Below are positions 1-11,126 of a stretch of DNA of 64,000 bases, one piece after another. The DNA comes from Jaltomata sinuosa (Eukaryota; Streptophyta; Magnoliopsida; Solanales; Solanaceae): contig QJPP01000050.1 in NCBI GenBank assembly GCA_003996215.1, forward strand, positions 744,001 through 808,000, in the 5' to 3' direction. Within the stretch, counting starts at the first letter, position 1; each line of letters begins with the position of its first letter. The position numbers were made by a program, and so were the translations under genes. A model generated the notes under the pieces. It saw only the letters and a program-made list of their open reading frames with translations. It made no database searches and was not told the origin of the DNA.

Positions 1-556
1 AAAGTTCTTGACTGGTGTCTCATACTTTGACTCGTGGACCTCATAGAGGATATTAGAGCAGAGGTAGATTGGATCCAAAGCATTGAGGTTGACCCAACAT
101 CACATGGTACCATTAAGAGAGAGAGAGAGAGGGGAACGTGAGAAGAGAAAGGAGAGAGAAGGGGAGAGGGAGAGAGAAGGAGGAGAGTGGAGAGTGAGAG
201 AGGGAGATAGATGAGAGGTTTGCTATAAAATCTTAGTATAGTTATATTAGATAATATTTTAAAATTATAACTATGTATCATAAATATACTAGCTATCTTT
301 ACCTAATTAAATAAAAAAAAATCCCTTCTTTTTTATACGTTCCAAAATATCTGTACAAAGAATCTAATTTTGGTGGACATGTAAAAAAACTTTCCGTGTA
401 GTTAACATGTAAGTAGTGAAGCTTGATTGTTCTTTTGGCTGATAGAGACAATTCTGAGCTATTATTCATCTCTCTAACTATTTTTTATCTTTTTTTTTCT
501 TCCATTCTTTTTGGGGAATCTATATATATTACGTAAAATTTAAGAAGTTTGAAATT
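1..556. other. AT-rich flanking DNA, no gene seen
   Basis: This stretch has no ORF of convincing length and no recognised element. It includes a purine-rich GA tract (listed separately) followed by AT-rich sequence. It leads directly into the tandem array that starts near 557. Confidence 0.5.
112..209. repeat. GA-rich simple repeat
   Basis: A run of nearly pure purine made of (GA)n and GGAGA variants, read directly from the sequence. It is a degenerate microsatellite with no sign of coding function. Confidence 0.85.
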
Positions 557-3144
557 CTCTAGTGTCTATCAGAATACTAAACGGAATAATGGTGTCAAAT
601 TTATTTTTCTAAAGCGGACGGACTCAATCGGTAAAGGATTAAATTAAATAAAAATATTGTTCAAAAACTTACGATCTAAATCGTTTAATATAAAGTTGAT
701 TTGTCAGAAAATAAACTTATGGATTTTCGAGGAACTCCATCGATTTTTTTCAATACAGATCTAGAAAACATACACCAGGCGTGCCATGAGCTCCCGGTTT
801 AGCAATAGAAGCAGAGGCGATTCTAGGATCTCTAGAACATTGGTATACCACTAAGAAGAAAAATATGCATTTAGTAGGAATTAAATCCCTAGTCCTCAAG
901 GTAAATAACTCAACCTTTAACCATGTGCACCTTTTAATCTTCTTGTAGCATGGTTGCCAATAGGTAATATTATACTAATTTCAAAATATATATACATAAA
1001 GTATCTAGTTTTACGGAGAGATCACGAGTTCACATGCCCCATTCTTTTAATGTAAATTTGCCCCTGAATAGAAGTATCTTTTTTTCTTTTTCTTTTCCCC
1101 ATACGTTTTGAATTCCTTCAATTATAAGTGCTGGAACGGGGTTGCCTTAGCTACTGTGGTGTACATATGCTTAGGGTTTAGTTAATTTTGCACTGATTTT
1201 GCTTAGATTGAATTTAGATTTTCACTCTAGTGTCTACCAGAATACTAAACGGAATAATGGTGTCAAATTTATTTTTCTAAAATGGACGGACTCAATCGGT
1301 AAAGGATTAAATTAAATAAAAATATTGTTCAAAAACTTACGATCTAAATCGTTTAATATAAATTTGATTTGTCAAAAAATAAACTTATGGATTTTCGAGG
1401 AACTCCATCGATTTTTTTCAATACAGATCTAGAAAACATACACCAGGCGTGCCATGAGCTCCCGGTTTAGCAATAGAAGCAGAGGCGATTCTAGGATCTC
1501 TAGAACATTGGTATACCACTAAGAAGAAAAATATGCATTTAGTAGGAATTAAATCCCTAGTCCTCAAGGTAAATAACTCAACCTTTAACCATGTGCACCT
1601 TTTAATCTTCTTGTAGCATGGTTGCCAATAGGTAATATTATACTAATTTCAAAATATATATACATAAAGTATCTAGTTTTACGGAGAGATCACGAGTTCA
1701 CATGCCCCATTCTTTTAATGTAAATTTGCCCCTGAATAGAAGTATCTTTTTTTCTTTTTCTTTTCCCCATACGTTTTGAATTCCTTCAATTATAAGTGCT
1801 GGAACGGGGTTGCCTTAGCTACTGTGGTGTACATATGCTTAGGGTTTAGTTAATTTTGCACTGATTTTGCTTAGATTGAATTTAGATTTTCACTCTAGTG
1901 TCTACCAGAATACTAAACGGAATAATGGTGTCAAATTTATTTTTCTAAAATGGACGGACTCAATCGGTAAAGGATTAAATTAAATAAAAATATTGTTCAA
2001 AAACTTACGATCTAAATCGTTTAATATAAATTTGATTTGTCAAAAAATAAACTTATGGATTTTCGAGGAACTCCATCGATTTTTTTCAATACAGATCTAG
2101 AAAACATACACCAGGCGTGCCATGAGCTCCCGGTTTAGCAATAGAAGCAGAGGCGATTCTAGGATCTCTAGAACATGGGTATACCACTAAGAAGAAAAAT
2201 ATGCATTTAGTAGGAATTGATCCCTAGTCCTCAAGGTAAATAACTAAACCTTTAACCATGTGCACCTTTTAATCTTCTTGTAGCATGGTTGACAATAGGT
2301 AATATTATACTAATTTCAAAAAATATATACATAAAGTATCTAGTTTTACGGAGAGATCACGAGTTCACATGCCCCATTCTTTTAATGTAAATTTGCCCCT
2401 GAATAGAAGTATCTTTTTTTCTTTTTCTTTTCACCGTACGTTTTGAATTCCTTCAATTATAAGTTTAGGGTTTAGTTAATTTTGCACTGATTTTGCTTAG
2501 ATTGAATTTAGATTTTCACTCTAGTGTCTATCAGAATACTAAACGGAATAATGGTGTCAAATTTATTTTTCTAAAACGGACGGACTCAATCGGTAAAGGA
2601 TTAAATTAAATAAAAATATTGTTCAAAAACTTACGATCTAAATCGTTTAATATAAATTTGATTTGTCAAAAAATAAACTGATGGATTTTCGAGGAACTTC
2701 ATCGATTTTTTTCAATACAGATCTAGAAAACATACACCAGGCGTGCCATGAGCTCCCGGTTTAGCAATAGAAGCAGAGGCAATTCTAGGATCTCTAAAAC
2801 ATGGGTATACCACTAAGAAGAAAAATATGCATTTAGTGGGAATTGATCCCTTGTCCTCAAGGTAAATAACTCAACCTTTAACCATGTGCACCTTTTAATC
2901 TTCTTGTAGCATGGTTGCCAATAGGTAATATTATACTAATTTCAAAAAATATATACATAAAGTATCTAGTTTTACGGAGAGATCACGAGTTCACATGCCC
3001 CATTCTTTTAATGTAAATTTGCCCCTGAATAGAAGTATCTTTTTTTCTTTTTCTTTTCACCGTACATTTTGAATTCCTTCAATTATAAGTTTAGGGTTTA
3101 GTTAATTTTGCACTGATTTTGCTTAGATTGAATTTAGATTTTCA
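557..3144. repeat. Four-copy tandem array, 626-668 bp unit
   Basis: Four head-to-tail copies begin at about 557, 1225, 1893 and 2519, each opening with CTCTAGTGTCTA(T/C)CAGAATAC. The first two copies are about 668 bp. The last two are about 626 bp and both lack a 41-bp segment lying after AATTATAAGT near the unit's end. Copies are nearly identical, so the amplification is fairly recent. The shared deletion in copies 3 and 4 means that deletion came before their duplication from each other. No ORF or known domain is visible in the unit. The array ends where the sequence changes at TTCATTGATTTGGCC near 3141. Confidence 0.93.
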
Positions 3145-4710
3145 TTGATTTGGCCTATAGCCCACCCTTTAACCAACGATCTGTAATTGTCACAAAAGAG
3201 TAGTGATTCAGTTTGTTGGGATTTATTTTGCATGGACTAAAGGGAGTATTTAAATTAGTTACGACATGAACTATCAAAGTATCTAATCATGTTTTCTTCT
3301 AAAATCTAAAAATTGTTGTTCTTACGAATAAGTAAAGCACAAATCTCTTTAAGCCTTTCACTCAAGTTGAACACTTTGTGTGGTCCATGTCAAAAGTGAT
3401 ACATTCAAAAAGTTTTATCTAGTCTAGTGTTAAGATAGGATGCTTAATACAATTAATTATAGATGGAATGAAGAACCTAGAAATGATGATCGAGTTGTCT
3501 ATATATATATATATATATATTATATTATTATTATACTATTCTAAAAATGAAAAGCCACTTAGTTGAAAGTTAGATTACAAAAATACCCCTTTAAATATTG
3601 GTTGATATTATTACCCTCAATTCTAAATCAAAACTCTACCCATTGCATTAATTACAACCCCCTAAATTCTAACAACTAAAACTCCTTATTAGTTGGCTCA
3701 TGGCTGCTTTGTCTTAACACGTTTAGTTGGCTCATGGCTGCTTTATCTTAACACGTTCAAATTTTAATAACCATAACCTCATTTATTGGCTGCATTAACC
3801 TAGAAATAACCCCAAATTCTAACAACCAAAATCCCATATTTCTTGGAGTAAATACTAATAATAGCTATAATAAATACTAATTTCTCTAATTCAATCGTGC
3901 AAAAGAATATTGATAATGATAGATAATTTAATAATTAATAGTAAGTATGTGGTTTAATAAAATTCTATTAAATTCTAAATTATTGTTACAAAAGTTAATT
4001 AATTACTATGAAAACTTACACCAAATAATGGCTCTGTAGCCTTTTCTAATCTTTTGGTTTGCGTTCATTTTATAAATAACACTATATAAATAGACATCAT
4101 CCATATATCTAATCTACACCATTGGATTGCTTCAACCCAACAGGTATGTAACAATTTACCTAAGGTTTTTCTTTCATTTTATTTGCTCATTTCAATACGT
4201 AATATAGTGAATATTTTTTATATTCTATGTTAAATTTATTCTTTTTCATCATTATTTAACTTCTTATTTTTCATGTTGATCATTAACAACGTCAAATGCT
4301 GATCGTGGTGAAAAATTATGACAAAAGAATGGGACATTATCCAAAGTGCCAATTATGTAATTTATTTTTGCATAAAATTGTGTTTCATCCCTATTTTCTC
4401 TGTGGGATTAAGCATTACGTTCCTTTGCTTCTTTCTTATTTGCATTGGTTCGCTTTTGTCCTTTGTCCATGTAATATAAGATCTCTTGGTATTTTTTCTT
4501 TAGAAATTCAAGCTTTGTTTTGTTAATTAACTTTATTGCACAAACTGGTGGAGTATGTGAGCATGTGTCTATAAACCTAATAACATAAAAATGTAACACT
4601 CAATACATATTAATTTTTAAATGTCAAATTTACTTTAAATGTTTAAATTTTGCAGGTCCGGAGAGTATCTAAACATTGGACGGCCAATAAAGAAGTCATT
4701 CCAATACATT
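3145..4710. other. AT-rich flanking DNA with short repeats
   Basis: No supported gene. It contains a (TA)n microsatellite at about 3499-3521 and a 34-bp direct duplication starting at 3689 and 3723 (TTAGTTGGCTCATGGCTGC in both). A short ORF at 4296-4526 lacks any recognised motif and is not called. Confidence 0.6.
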
Positions 4711-5017
4711 AAGGGATCGTTTGGTAGAGTGTATTAGATAAATAATACATGTATTAAGTGTGGTATTACTTAATACTTTGTTTGGTAGCAATTTTGGGAC
4801 AATGTATAACTAATACATGTATTAGTTATACACCCTATTTGGTATTTTAGGGTGTATAACTAATACCTTCCATTTGGTGGTATTAGTAATACTTGAGTTT
4901 TAATACCATGAGATAAAATATGTAAAGATAAAAATATCCTCAAGTTTCCTTTAAATATTTTATATATTCTTCCTATATTTTTATTTATTTTCTTGGTTTT
5001 CATTCTTTATATTTGTA
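4711..5017. mobile_element. MITE-like element, left part
   Basis: The segment opens with GGGATCGTTTGGTA and is packed with inverted arrays of TATAACTAATAC and GGTATTAGTAATAC words, typical of foldback MITEs. The matching right part, with ACCAAACAC in inverted orientation, appears after the large insertions at 63939-64000. The true right end (expected ACCAAACGATCCC) is not in the window. Membership in a named family is not claimed. Confidence 0.55.
4804..4831. repeat. Perfect 28-bp palindrome in the MITE
   Basis: Two 14-base arms, GTATAACTAATACA and its exact complement, abut with no spacer. This would extrude as a hairpin, and it supports the foldback nature of the surrounding element. Confidence 0.9.
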
Positions 5018-5683
5018 CTAGTAACGTACCCGCACGATGCGCGAAAAATATTTTAAAAAAAATTATCTTCAAAAAAAATTATATTTGAGGACACTCAATA
5101 AAAAATTTATTATAATCATGCCACAAAATTTTCTCTTAGATCTAAAATAATAACCGACAATGAAATTTTGCATGATAAGAAGACATGTATTTCACTTTTT
5201 TACTAACATGTAGCTAAGTTTCATTCGAATAAGTCTAAAACAATTACAAGTTATAATGACTTCAAAAAAAATCATATATATATATATATTCACACTCATT
5301 TTTTTAGTCCACTTGATCATCATTTATTATTAAAATTTTCAAACTTTAGAAAAGAAACTTAACCATTCAACCTACTTTAATCATCGTACAATGCATAAGG
5401 TTATAAAATTATCACTATAAAAAATAATCTTAAAAAATTAACCATGACTCAAAAAAGATTCATTTCTATTTGAAAACGTTAATAAAAATTGGGAGCTCAA
5501 TAATAAAAATTTATGAATAACTTATTTTCAATTTATCAATATGAAACTTTTCTCCAGATAATTTAAGTGAGAATATCAAAAAAAAAATTATTTCTCATTT
5601 TTAAGAATGAGTAATAACTAATAAAGCTTTGTAAAGAATGTACACAAACCTATAAAATATGAAAGGTATTTTGTAAACAAATA
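5018..5683 (-). mobile_element. Helitron-like element, 3' part (split by alpha)
   Basis: On the minus strand the segment ends in CTAG followed by T (complement of 5018-5021 and 5017). A short GC-rich hairpin (CGCAC and GCGCG arms, 5031-5043) lies about ten bases before that end. These are the hallmarks of a Helitron 3' terminus. The 5' terminus is proposed at 63938, beyond the alpha insertion, where the minus strand reads TTACTATATTT. Known Helitrons start with TC, so the first bases would have mutated. There is no Rep/helicase ORF, so it would be non-autonomous, roughly 690 bp without alpha. A (TA)n tract lies at about 5274-5289. Confidence 0.5.
5679..5683. repeat. Target-site duplication of alpha (AAATA)
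   Basis: AAATA immediately precedes the TGTGATGACC start of alpha and is repeated immediately after its GTGACA end at 63911-63915. A 5-bp duplication is standard for Ty3/gypsy integrase. Confidence 0.9.
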
Positions 5684-6337
5684 TGTGATGACCCTTCCGG
5701 TCATCTTCGCGTTTGCGCATTCATTGTACTGTTAGAGCTTTCCTGTAGCGGCCCCAAGTCATTTATGTCTTGCTGGGACCGGTAGTTCGGTGCCCTGGTC
5801 GTTCATTTGTTAACATCGTTGACTTTAGTCAACATTCTTAGCTAACGTGCTCGAAATTAAAGTCTGACAGTTTCGTTAGCTCTGTGGCGTTGAGTTTGGT
5901 CTGGTTGGACCTTCAGTTAAGGCCTGAGAACTTCCGGTGTGGGTTTTGGGTGATTTTCTCTATTTTCAGGCCATTTGGAGTTGAAAGTGTAACTTTGGGT
6001 GGCTTTCGACGATCGGAGTGTCGGATTCAAAGTCTGATAATTCCATCAGCTCCGGAATGATGAGTTTGGGATGGGAAGATGGTTGGTTTGGGTTCCAGGT
6101 GAGCCGGACTCATTTCGAGCCTTTGGGTTCCTTTTCGTTAGTGTTGACTTGGGTCAACATTTCATCGAAACGATCTTGTATGGAAGTTTCATTGATTCCG
6201 TTGAGTCTGGAACGTCGTTTCCACTCTGTTAGCATTATTAGTTTCTGAATATCGGTTTCCAATTTTGCCCCGAATGCCCCGTCGAGCTTTGAAAAGTTGC
6301 AGACTTTTTCCTGTTGCAGGTGCAGGCATCAAGCCTC

Positions 6338-6510
6338 TATCGCGATCGCGAGCCTCACCCTTCGCGACCGCGATGAAGCGCCTGGCATCGTGTTCTTCGC
6401 GATCGCGAGATCTTCGGTCGCGATCACGATGAAGTCCCTCATTCTCTGTTCTTCGCGACGGCCTAGCCAGTGTGGTCCTTGCGACCGCGAGGGGTTCTTC
6501 GTGATCGCGA
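6338..6510 (+). promoter_or_regulatory. CGCG-box cluster in alpha LTR
   Basis: An unusually CpG-rich patch in an AT-rich region. It has two exact CGCGATCGCG palindromes (6341-6350, 6398-6407) and several CGACCGCGA and GATCGCGATGAAG variants, ending about 20 bp upstream of a TATA box. Such CGCG boxes resemble targets of plant CAMTA factors, so an upstream promoter element is plausible. That role is inference. In the 3' LTR the same patch (about 61040-61260) has lost many of these sites. Confidence 0.45.
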
Positions 6511-6527
6511 TGAAGGACCCCTAGCAG

Positions 6528-6534
6528 TATAAAA
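6528..6534 (+). promoter_or_regulatory. TATA box of alpha 5' LTR
   Basis: TATAAAA lies in a conserved context (GCAGTATAAAACTTTTTC), with the same sequence at 61262-61268 in the 3' LTR. It is placed just downstream of the CpG-rich patch and is the likely start region for element RNA. Confidence 0.5.
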
Positions 6535-8425
6535 CTTTTTCTTTTCATATTTCCAGCCATTCTATCTCATTTTTCTCCAACTCTAACTTGCCCAAACCCT
6601 CTCTAACCTGCTCAAACCAGTACACCCTTGAAGAATTCCCGTACCCTCGAGAAATTCGTGTTCCATTGGTGTTTTGTAAGTTTTCCTCTCCTCCTTAGTT
6701 GTCTTCTCCAATTATCTAAACCTCTATTGTTATGAATCCTTGGAGCTCAAATTTTGGTTGTAGATTCTGTCCGGGAGGAGTGCATGCTTGGCAGGCCTGC
6801 CCTTATCCAGATTCTTGGCGTGATTCTTCTTTTTGGGTAGGTGATTCTTGTCGATTTCCAATTCCTCTTTCCGAAAATTCTATTGTTGTGTTCCTAGCAT
6901 TAGGGGTTGTTTTAGCTCAAATTTTTAGCACAATTTCCTTATTTTCTCGGGCATGTACTCCATTGGTCATCGTGATCATAATATGAGTTTTCATTTTCGG
7001 TTTTGAGTTGTGGGCCCACTTTTGACCCAAATTTTGATCCAGCTACAATTATGGCGATATGAGTATCGTTAGACTCATTTTAACGTAGTGTTTATGTTTG
7101 TGATAGTTTGATTATCATTTGGGATCTCTCGGAGCGATTTGGGCTTGGACATTGTTGTTCGGGCAACTTATCATCGGACGACAGGTAGGTTACGATCTAA
7201 ACTCCCTAGACTTAGCATATATTGAATAAAATTGTTCTAGCTGGCATCCTTGGGTTGGGTTATTAGGTTTGTACCACAGACCATGACCATTTTTTCATGA
7301 TTCACACTGTTTCTTCTCTCCGTTATGTGTAGTATTCTTAGTAGTTGATGCTATCACCCTTATGGCCCTGTGTGGCCTTGTTTGACTCTGGAACATAGAC
7401 GGTGGGTTATTCGGGGGTGCCCGTGAGTCTCGAGCATCGTTATCATGATATTATGCTGGCTATCTATGCTATAGAGCGATTGAAGCCTGTGCAGGGCTGA
7501 TAGGTTGTTGTGGGCCGGGGGCCACAGTTGTGATTGTGTATGCCATTCACCATGCATATAGATGGGGGGAGTTTTTCTTGATTTTACTATGATTTTGGCT
7601 TCGGGCCTACTTGGACTAATTTTCTAAAATTTGCATGGCTCGTGGGGCCTATTTTTGGTAAAAATGATCTAAAGGGGGTTTGGTAACGTTTTGATGGGTC
7701 TTCTTGGGGTAAGGGAGTTTTAAAGGATATTTTCTCACTAGTTCCACTCTTACTGGACTCGACGGGGTCGAGTGCTAGACTTATTTCCTATAGCTTCCGG
7801 GTTGATGTTGGACTAGGCGGGGTCATATGCTAGGGCTATTAGACTTACTGTTTTAGACCTGGATACCCTCCAGGTAGCTTTACTTGGGGATTGATTCGAT
7901 ATTGTGGGGCATCTAGTATGTTAGTCGGGGGCCTCCATAGATATTACCATTCCAGACCAGAGGCTGCGATCTGCGGGTACCGGAGGGGGGGTGTACAGTG
8001 TAGTAGGGGTATACGGGTGTGACCTTTCATGGATCCTGCCTTCTAGGCCTTATAGATTGCCGAAAGCGGGTGACATACGGTACTACTATCACTCTTGACT
8101 TAGCATGGCATCACATCATTCATCTGTGTGAGGTACCATCCTTGTTTGCTGTTTGTTGATTGTACGCTCTGGTAGTATGGGATGTCGGAGGGTTTTGGTT
8201 TCACTTGTTTGCGTTCTCCGATTGTATGGGCGGCCGGGGGACTGTAGGTATACTCTTGTTCTTTACCATGATACCATCCCTACTGTCCCAGTTATGATTT
8301 TGAGACATTATTCTACAACGTTGTTAGTACTGGTTCTGAGAGTGATATTATTAGTTTGGGTATTGATTCCTGGTTTCCGAGCATGTCTATCTTCACTCTC
8401 CTCTCCCATTCCTTATACTTTGAGG

Positions 8426-8430
8426 TTACC
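8426..8430. repeat. Target-site duplication of E2 (TTACC)
   Basis: TTACC precedes E2 and is repeated at 38424-38428. The uninterrupted 3' LTR reads GAGGTTACCGGTATACC at the matching point, confirming the empty site. Confidence 0.95.
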
Positions 8431-11110
8431 TGTCACGCTTCGAGCCTATGCCCTAGACATAACACGGGACCTGAGACCACAAGTGATCCCAAGATAACCC
8501 TTCTTATTGGCATGATTCATGAGCAACTAAATAGAAATAGATAAACTGAAGAATATTATGCGGAAGCTGAAACATATGATGAGCTCTTAAGGAATACTGT
8601 AATAAACTAAAGTTTTATAAACTGAAATACAACTCTTTTGATAAAAATGATACAATTGATTGACTGACTGACTGTCTATGAAGCCTCTACTAACACTGAC
8701 TAAAGTTATCCGGGACATGACCCCCAACTATTTTACGTCAATGCATAATAACTGAATTAACTACTAAAACTACTAACGGGCTGGAGTTCCCGAAGAAGGA
8801 GAACTCAATCTCTGCTAACTGGGAGTTGTGATCCGTCTAACTATGATCCTGGGAGCTAGCACTGAAACCTACATCATTAAATGATGCAGCATAAAAAGGT
8901 ATGTGATCAGTACTTTGAATGTACTGAGAATGTGAGATAAAGTACTAACTGTAAATCATGAAAAGATACATGTATACTATAAGCATGGCTGAAAATTGAA
9001 CTATGTAAACATGTATTTATTAGAACATAACTGAAAGCTGGACTAAGTATGAATATCTGAGAATGCATAAGTCAATGCTATAAAACATGGCCTCTTTTAC
9101 TGAAGAGTATAAAATATTTCTGGGTTGCAAACTGTGAGATACATAGACTATGAGATAACTAAGCACGCTAGAAATATTGATGAGTTGTTTAAAACTGTAA
9201 GTTGTATCTGTAGTACTCAGGCCCAAACATAATATGCACAAAATCTGATATGTAAGGATATTCTGAAAAATGTAATTTAAAAACTGTAAAACTGGACTAA
9301 GGGCCTAGTACATAATTACTGAGTCTAATTCTGTGGGAGAGTATGTTAACCGACATAAACCACGTGATCTAAATGTAGAGTTCGATGTATATGCCCCATC
9401 GAGAGGACCCAATATACCTTGCCAGGGTATAAAGGTATGGCTGGTGTGATCACTAGTTTTGGGGCCCAACTGAGGGGCTAAATAACCTACGATGGCACGT
9501 AGTTCTGGGACTTTAGGTACGCTGAACCTTAGTCCAACTCGGTGCTAAGTACTACTCCCAAACTGAATTCTAATAGCTCTTTTAAAATTGGAGCTCTAGA
9601 ATGATGCATCCGAACATAAGTAAATTGAATGATTTCTGAAAGACTGCATAACTAAAAACTATTCATAAAGCATGTGGACATATCTAGATGTCATACTAAT
9701 CATGAAGTTTACTGAGTTCGTAATCATTGATGGAATATCCAGATACCATGCTAATCACGAAACTTACTAAGTTCATCATTATTGATGGCATGTCTTGAAG
9801 GTCTATATTTAAAATATATGCTTGTAAAACATACTGAAGGTAAGATGAATCCTGCTAAATCATGCATAGTTCTTTCTTACTAAAATAACTGGATTGAAAA
9901 TCATGCATACTTATATAGACTGAATGCTGACAATCTGAGCTGAGCTCTAAAGGAGAAGTTAACTCATGAGAAGTTTCGAAGAAAACGTGTAGACTGAAAA
10001 CTAACTAGTTTCATGCTTGTGAAGTAATTTAGGTCAAATTCTGAAGAAAACTCATTCTTATGAAAATACTATAATTTTAGGCTAAATTCTCAATTTCTTA
10101 AAGTTCTTGTAAAGACTCATGCAAGTCACTGAAAACATGGGGTTAATCTTCTAAAATAATACATAAATCATGTAGGAATCATAAGGACTGAATTCTGTAA
10201 AATTAAGCATGATTGGGTAAGAACCCTAGTTTCACAACTTGTAAAATCGTATGAAAATCTGAAACGTTGGGCATAAGGGAGAACTAAACTCTTACTGAAT
10301 ACCCACATACCTGGTGGAAGATGATTCTTGAATTAGTGAAGGAGGTAGAAGGTGATCCTTGAATTAGTGAAGGGGTTCTGAAGCTTTGGAGAAGGAAGCC
10401 CTAGGTTGAACTTGGAGAAAAATGCATTTTTTTCTCCTTGAAACTGACTTGAGAGAAAACTAACTTGTTTAAATAAAAGTGTTGGAAAAAAAACGTGATG
10501 AAAATACCCTAAGGGTCCTATTTATAGGCAATAGAAAACCAAATCTGGATTGGTCTAGGAAGGAAAAACGCATCCAAAATGGTCGCCAAAATGAACCATT
10601 TTCCCAGAAAATGGAATGTTGTCTTGAGCATTTTAACTCCTTGAAATTTAGGAGTTTCTAGTTCTGAAAACGGTTGGGAAAATAGACCGTTGTCCCGTCC
10701 GTTTTAACTTGCAAAATTTGACAGACTTCTGGTTAGACAGACGTCTTCTTGGTAAACTGATCATAAATTTTTACTCCGGACTTGGATGAATGTAAGGTTA
10801 GTGGCGTTGGAAAGAAGACGCAAAGCCCTTTAATTTGGTGTGTCATAGGACACCTAAATCTTTATATTCTAGGAGTTATGATTATTTGAAATTGACTCTT
10901 GAAAAATCTTACACTAAAACTCAATCGGTAAGGAAGCTTTCAACTCAACTTTGAGCTAGAGGTTCTTTATGAACTCAATTCATATCGAATACACTTCCCA
11001 CACATAAGTATTGATATCAACACCTATTTATCATTTAAAATCATCTGGTTTGGATCTAACAACATATAAAAATGGTCTGGATCTTAGCTTAGAATTTTTG
11101 GGGTGTTATA
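8431..11110 (-). repeat. E2 3' LTR
   Basis: It aligns with 35720-38423 over its whole length. Its inner edge reads TGTTATA where the other copy has TGTTACA. A short ORF inside (10479-10661) is not considered real. Confidence 0.93.
10517..10526 (-). promoter_or_regulatory. TATA box in E2 3' LTR
   Basis: The minus strand reads TATAAATAGG, conserved in the other LTR at 37831-37840. In this 3' copy it would fire out of the element. Assignment is by motif only. Confidence 0.45.
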
Positions 11111-11126
11111 ATATCTCCCCCTTGGG
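11111..11126 (-). other. E2 polypurine tract
   Basis: The minus strand reads CCCAAGGGGGAGATAT directly before the 3' LTR. Upstream of it, GAGGACGAATGATC resembles the pol-end region of Tekay elements (beta has GAGGATGAAAGTCC). It primes plus-strand DNA synthesis and fixes the element's orientation. Confidence 0.8.

Larger units (their letters stand above)
5684..8430 (+). repeat. Alpha 5' LTR, first part
   Basis: It begins TGTGATGACCC and aligns along its whole length with the 3' LTR at 60353-63170. It lacks about 40 bp near 5810 that the 3' copy retains. E2 interrupts it after TTACC at 8426-8430, and it resumes at 38424. Short ORFs here (for example 8153-8497) are chance readings of LTR sequence. 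Confidence 0.93.

Noticed and set aside
4082..4700. Possible small host gene: TATAAATAG at about 4083, a CAACAGGTATGT donor-like site and a TTTTGCAGGTCC acceptor-like site, with a 76-codon ORF at 4296-4526.
   Set aside because: The ORF lies in the would-be intron, the exons would be tiny and no protein motif is recognisable. Chance signals are likely in AT-rich DNA.
6189..6560. 123-codon minus-strand ORF rich in Arg and Asp.
   Set aside because: It is a by-product of the CpG-rich CGATCGCG repeats in the LTR, which read as Arg/Asp/Ala codons.
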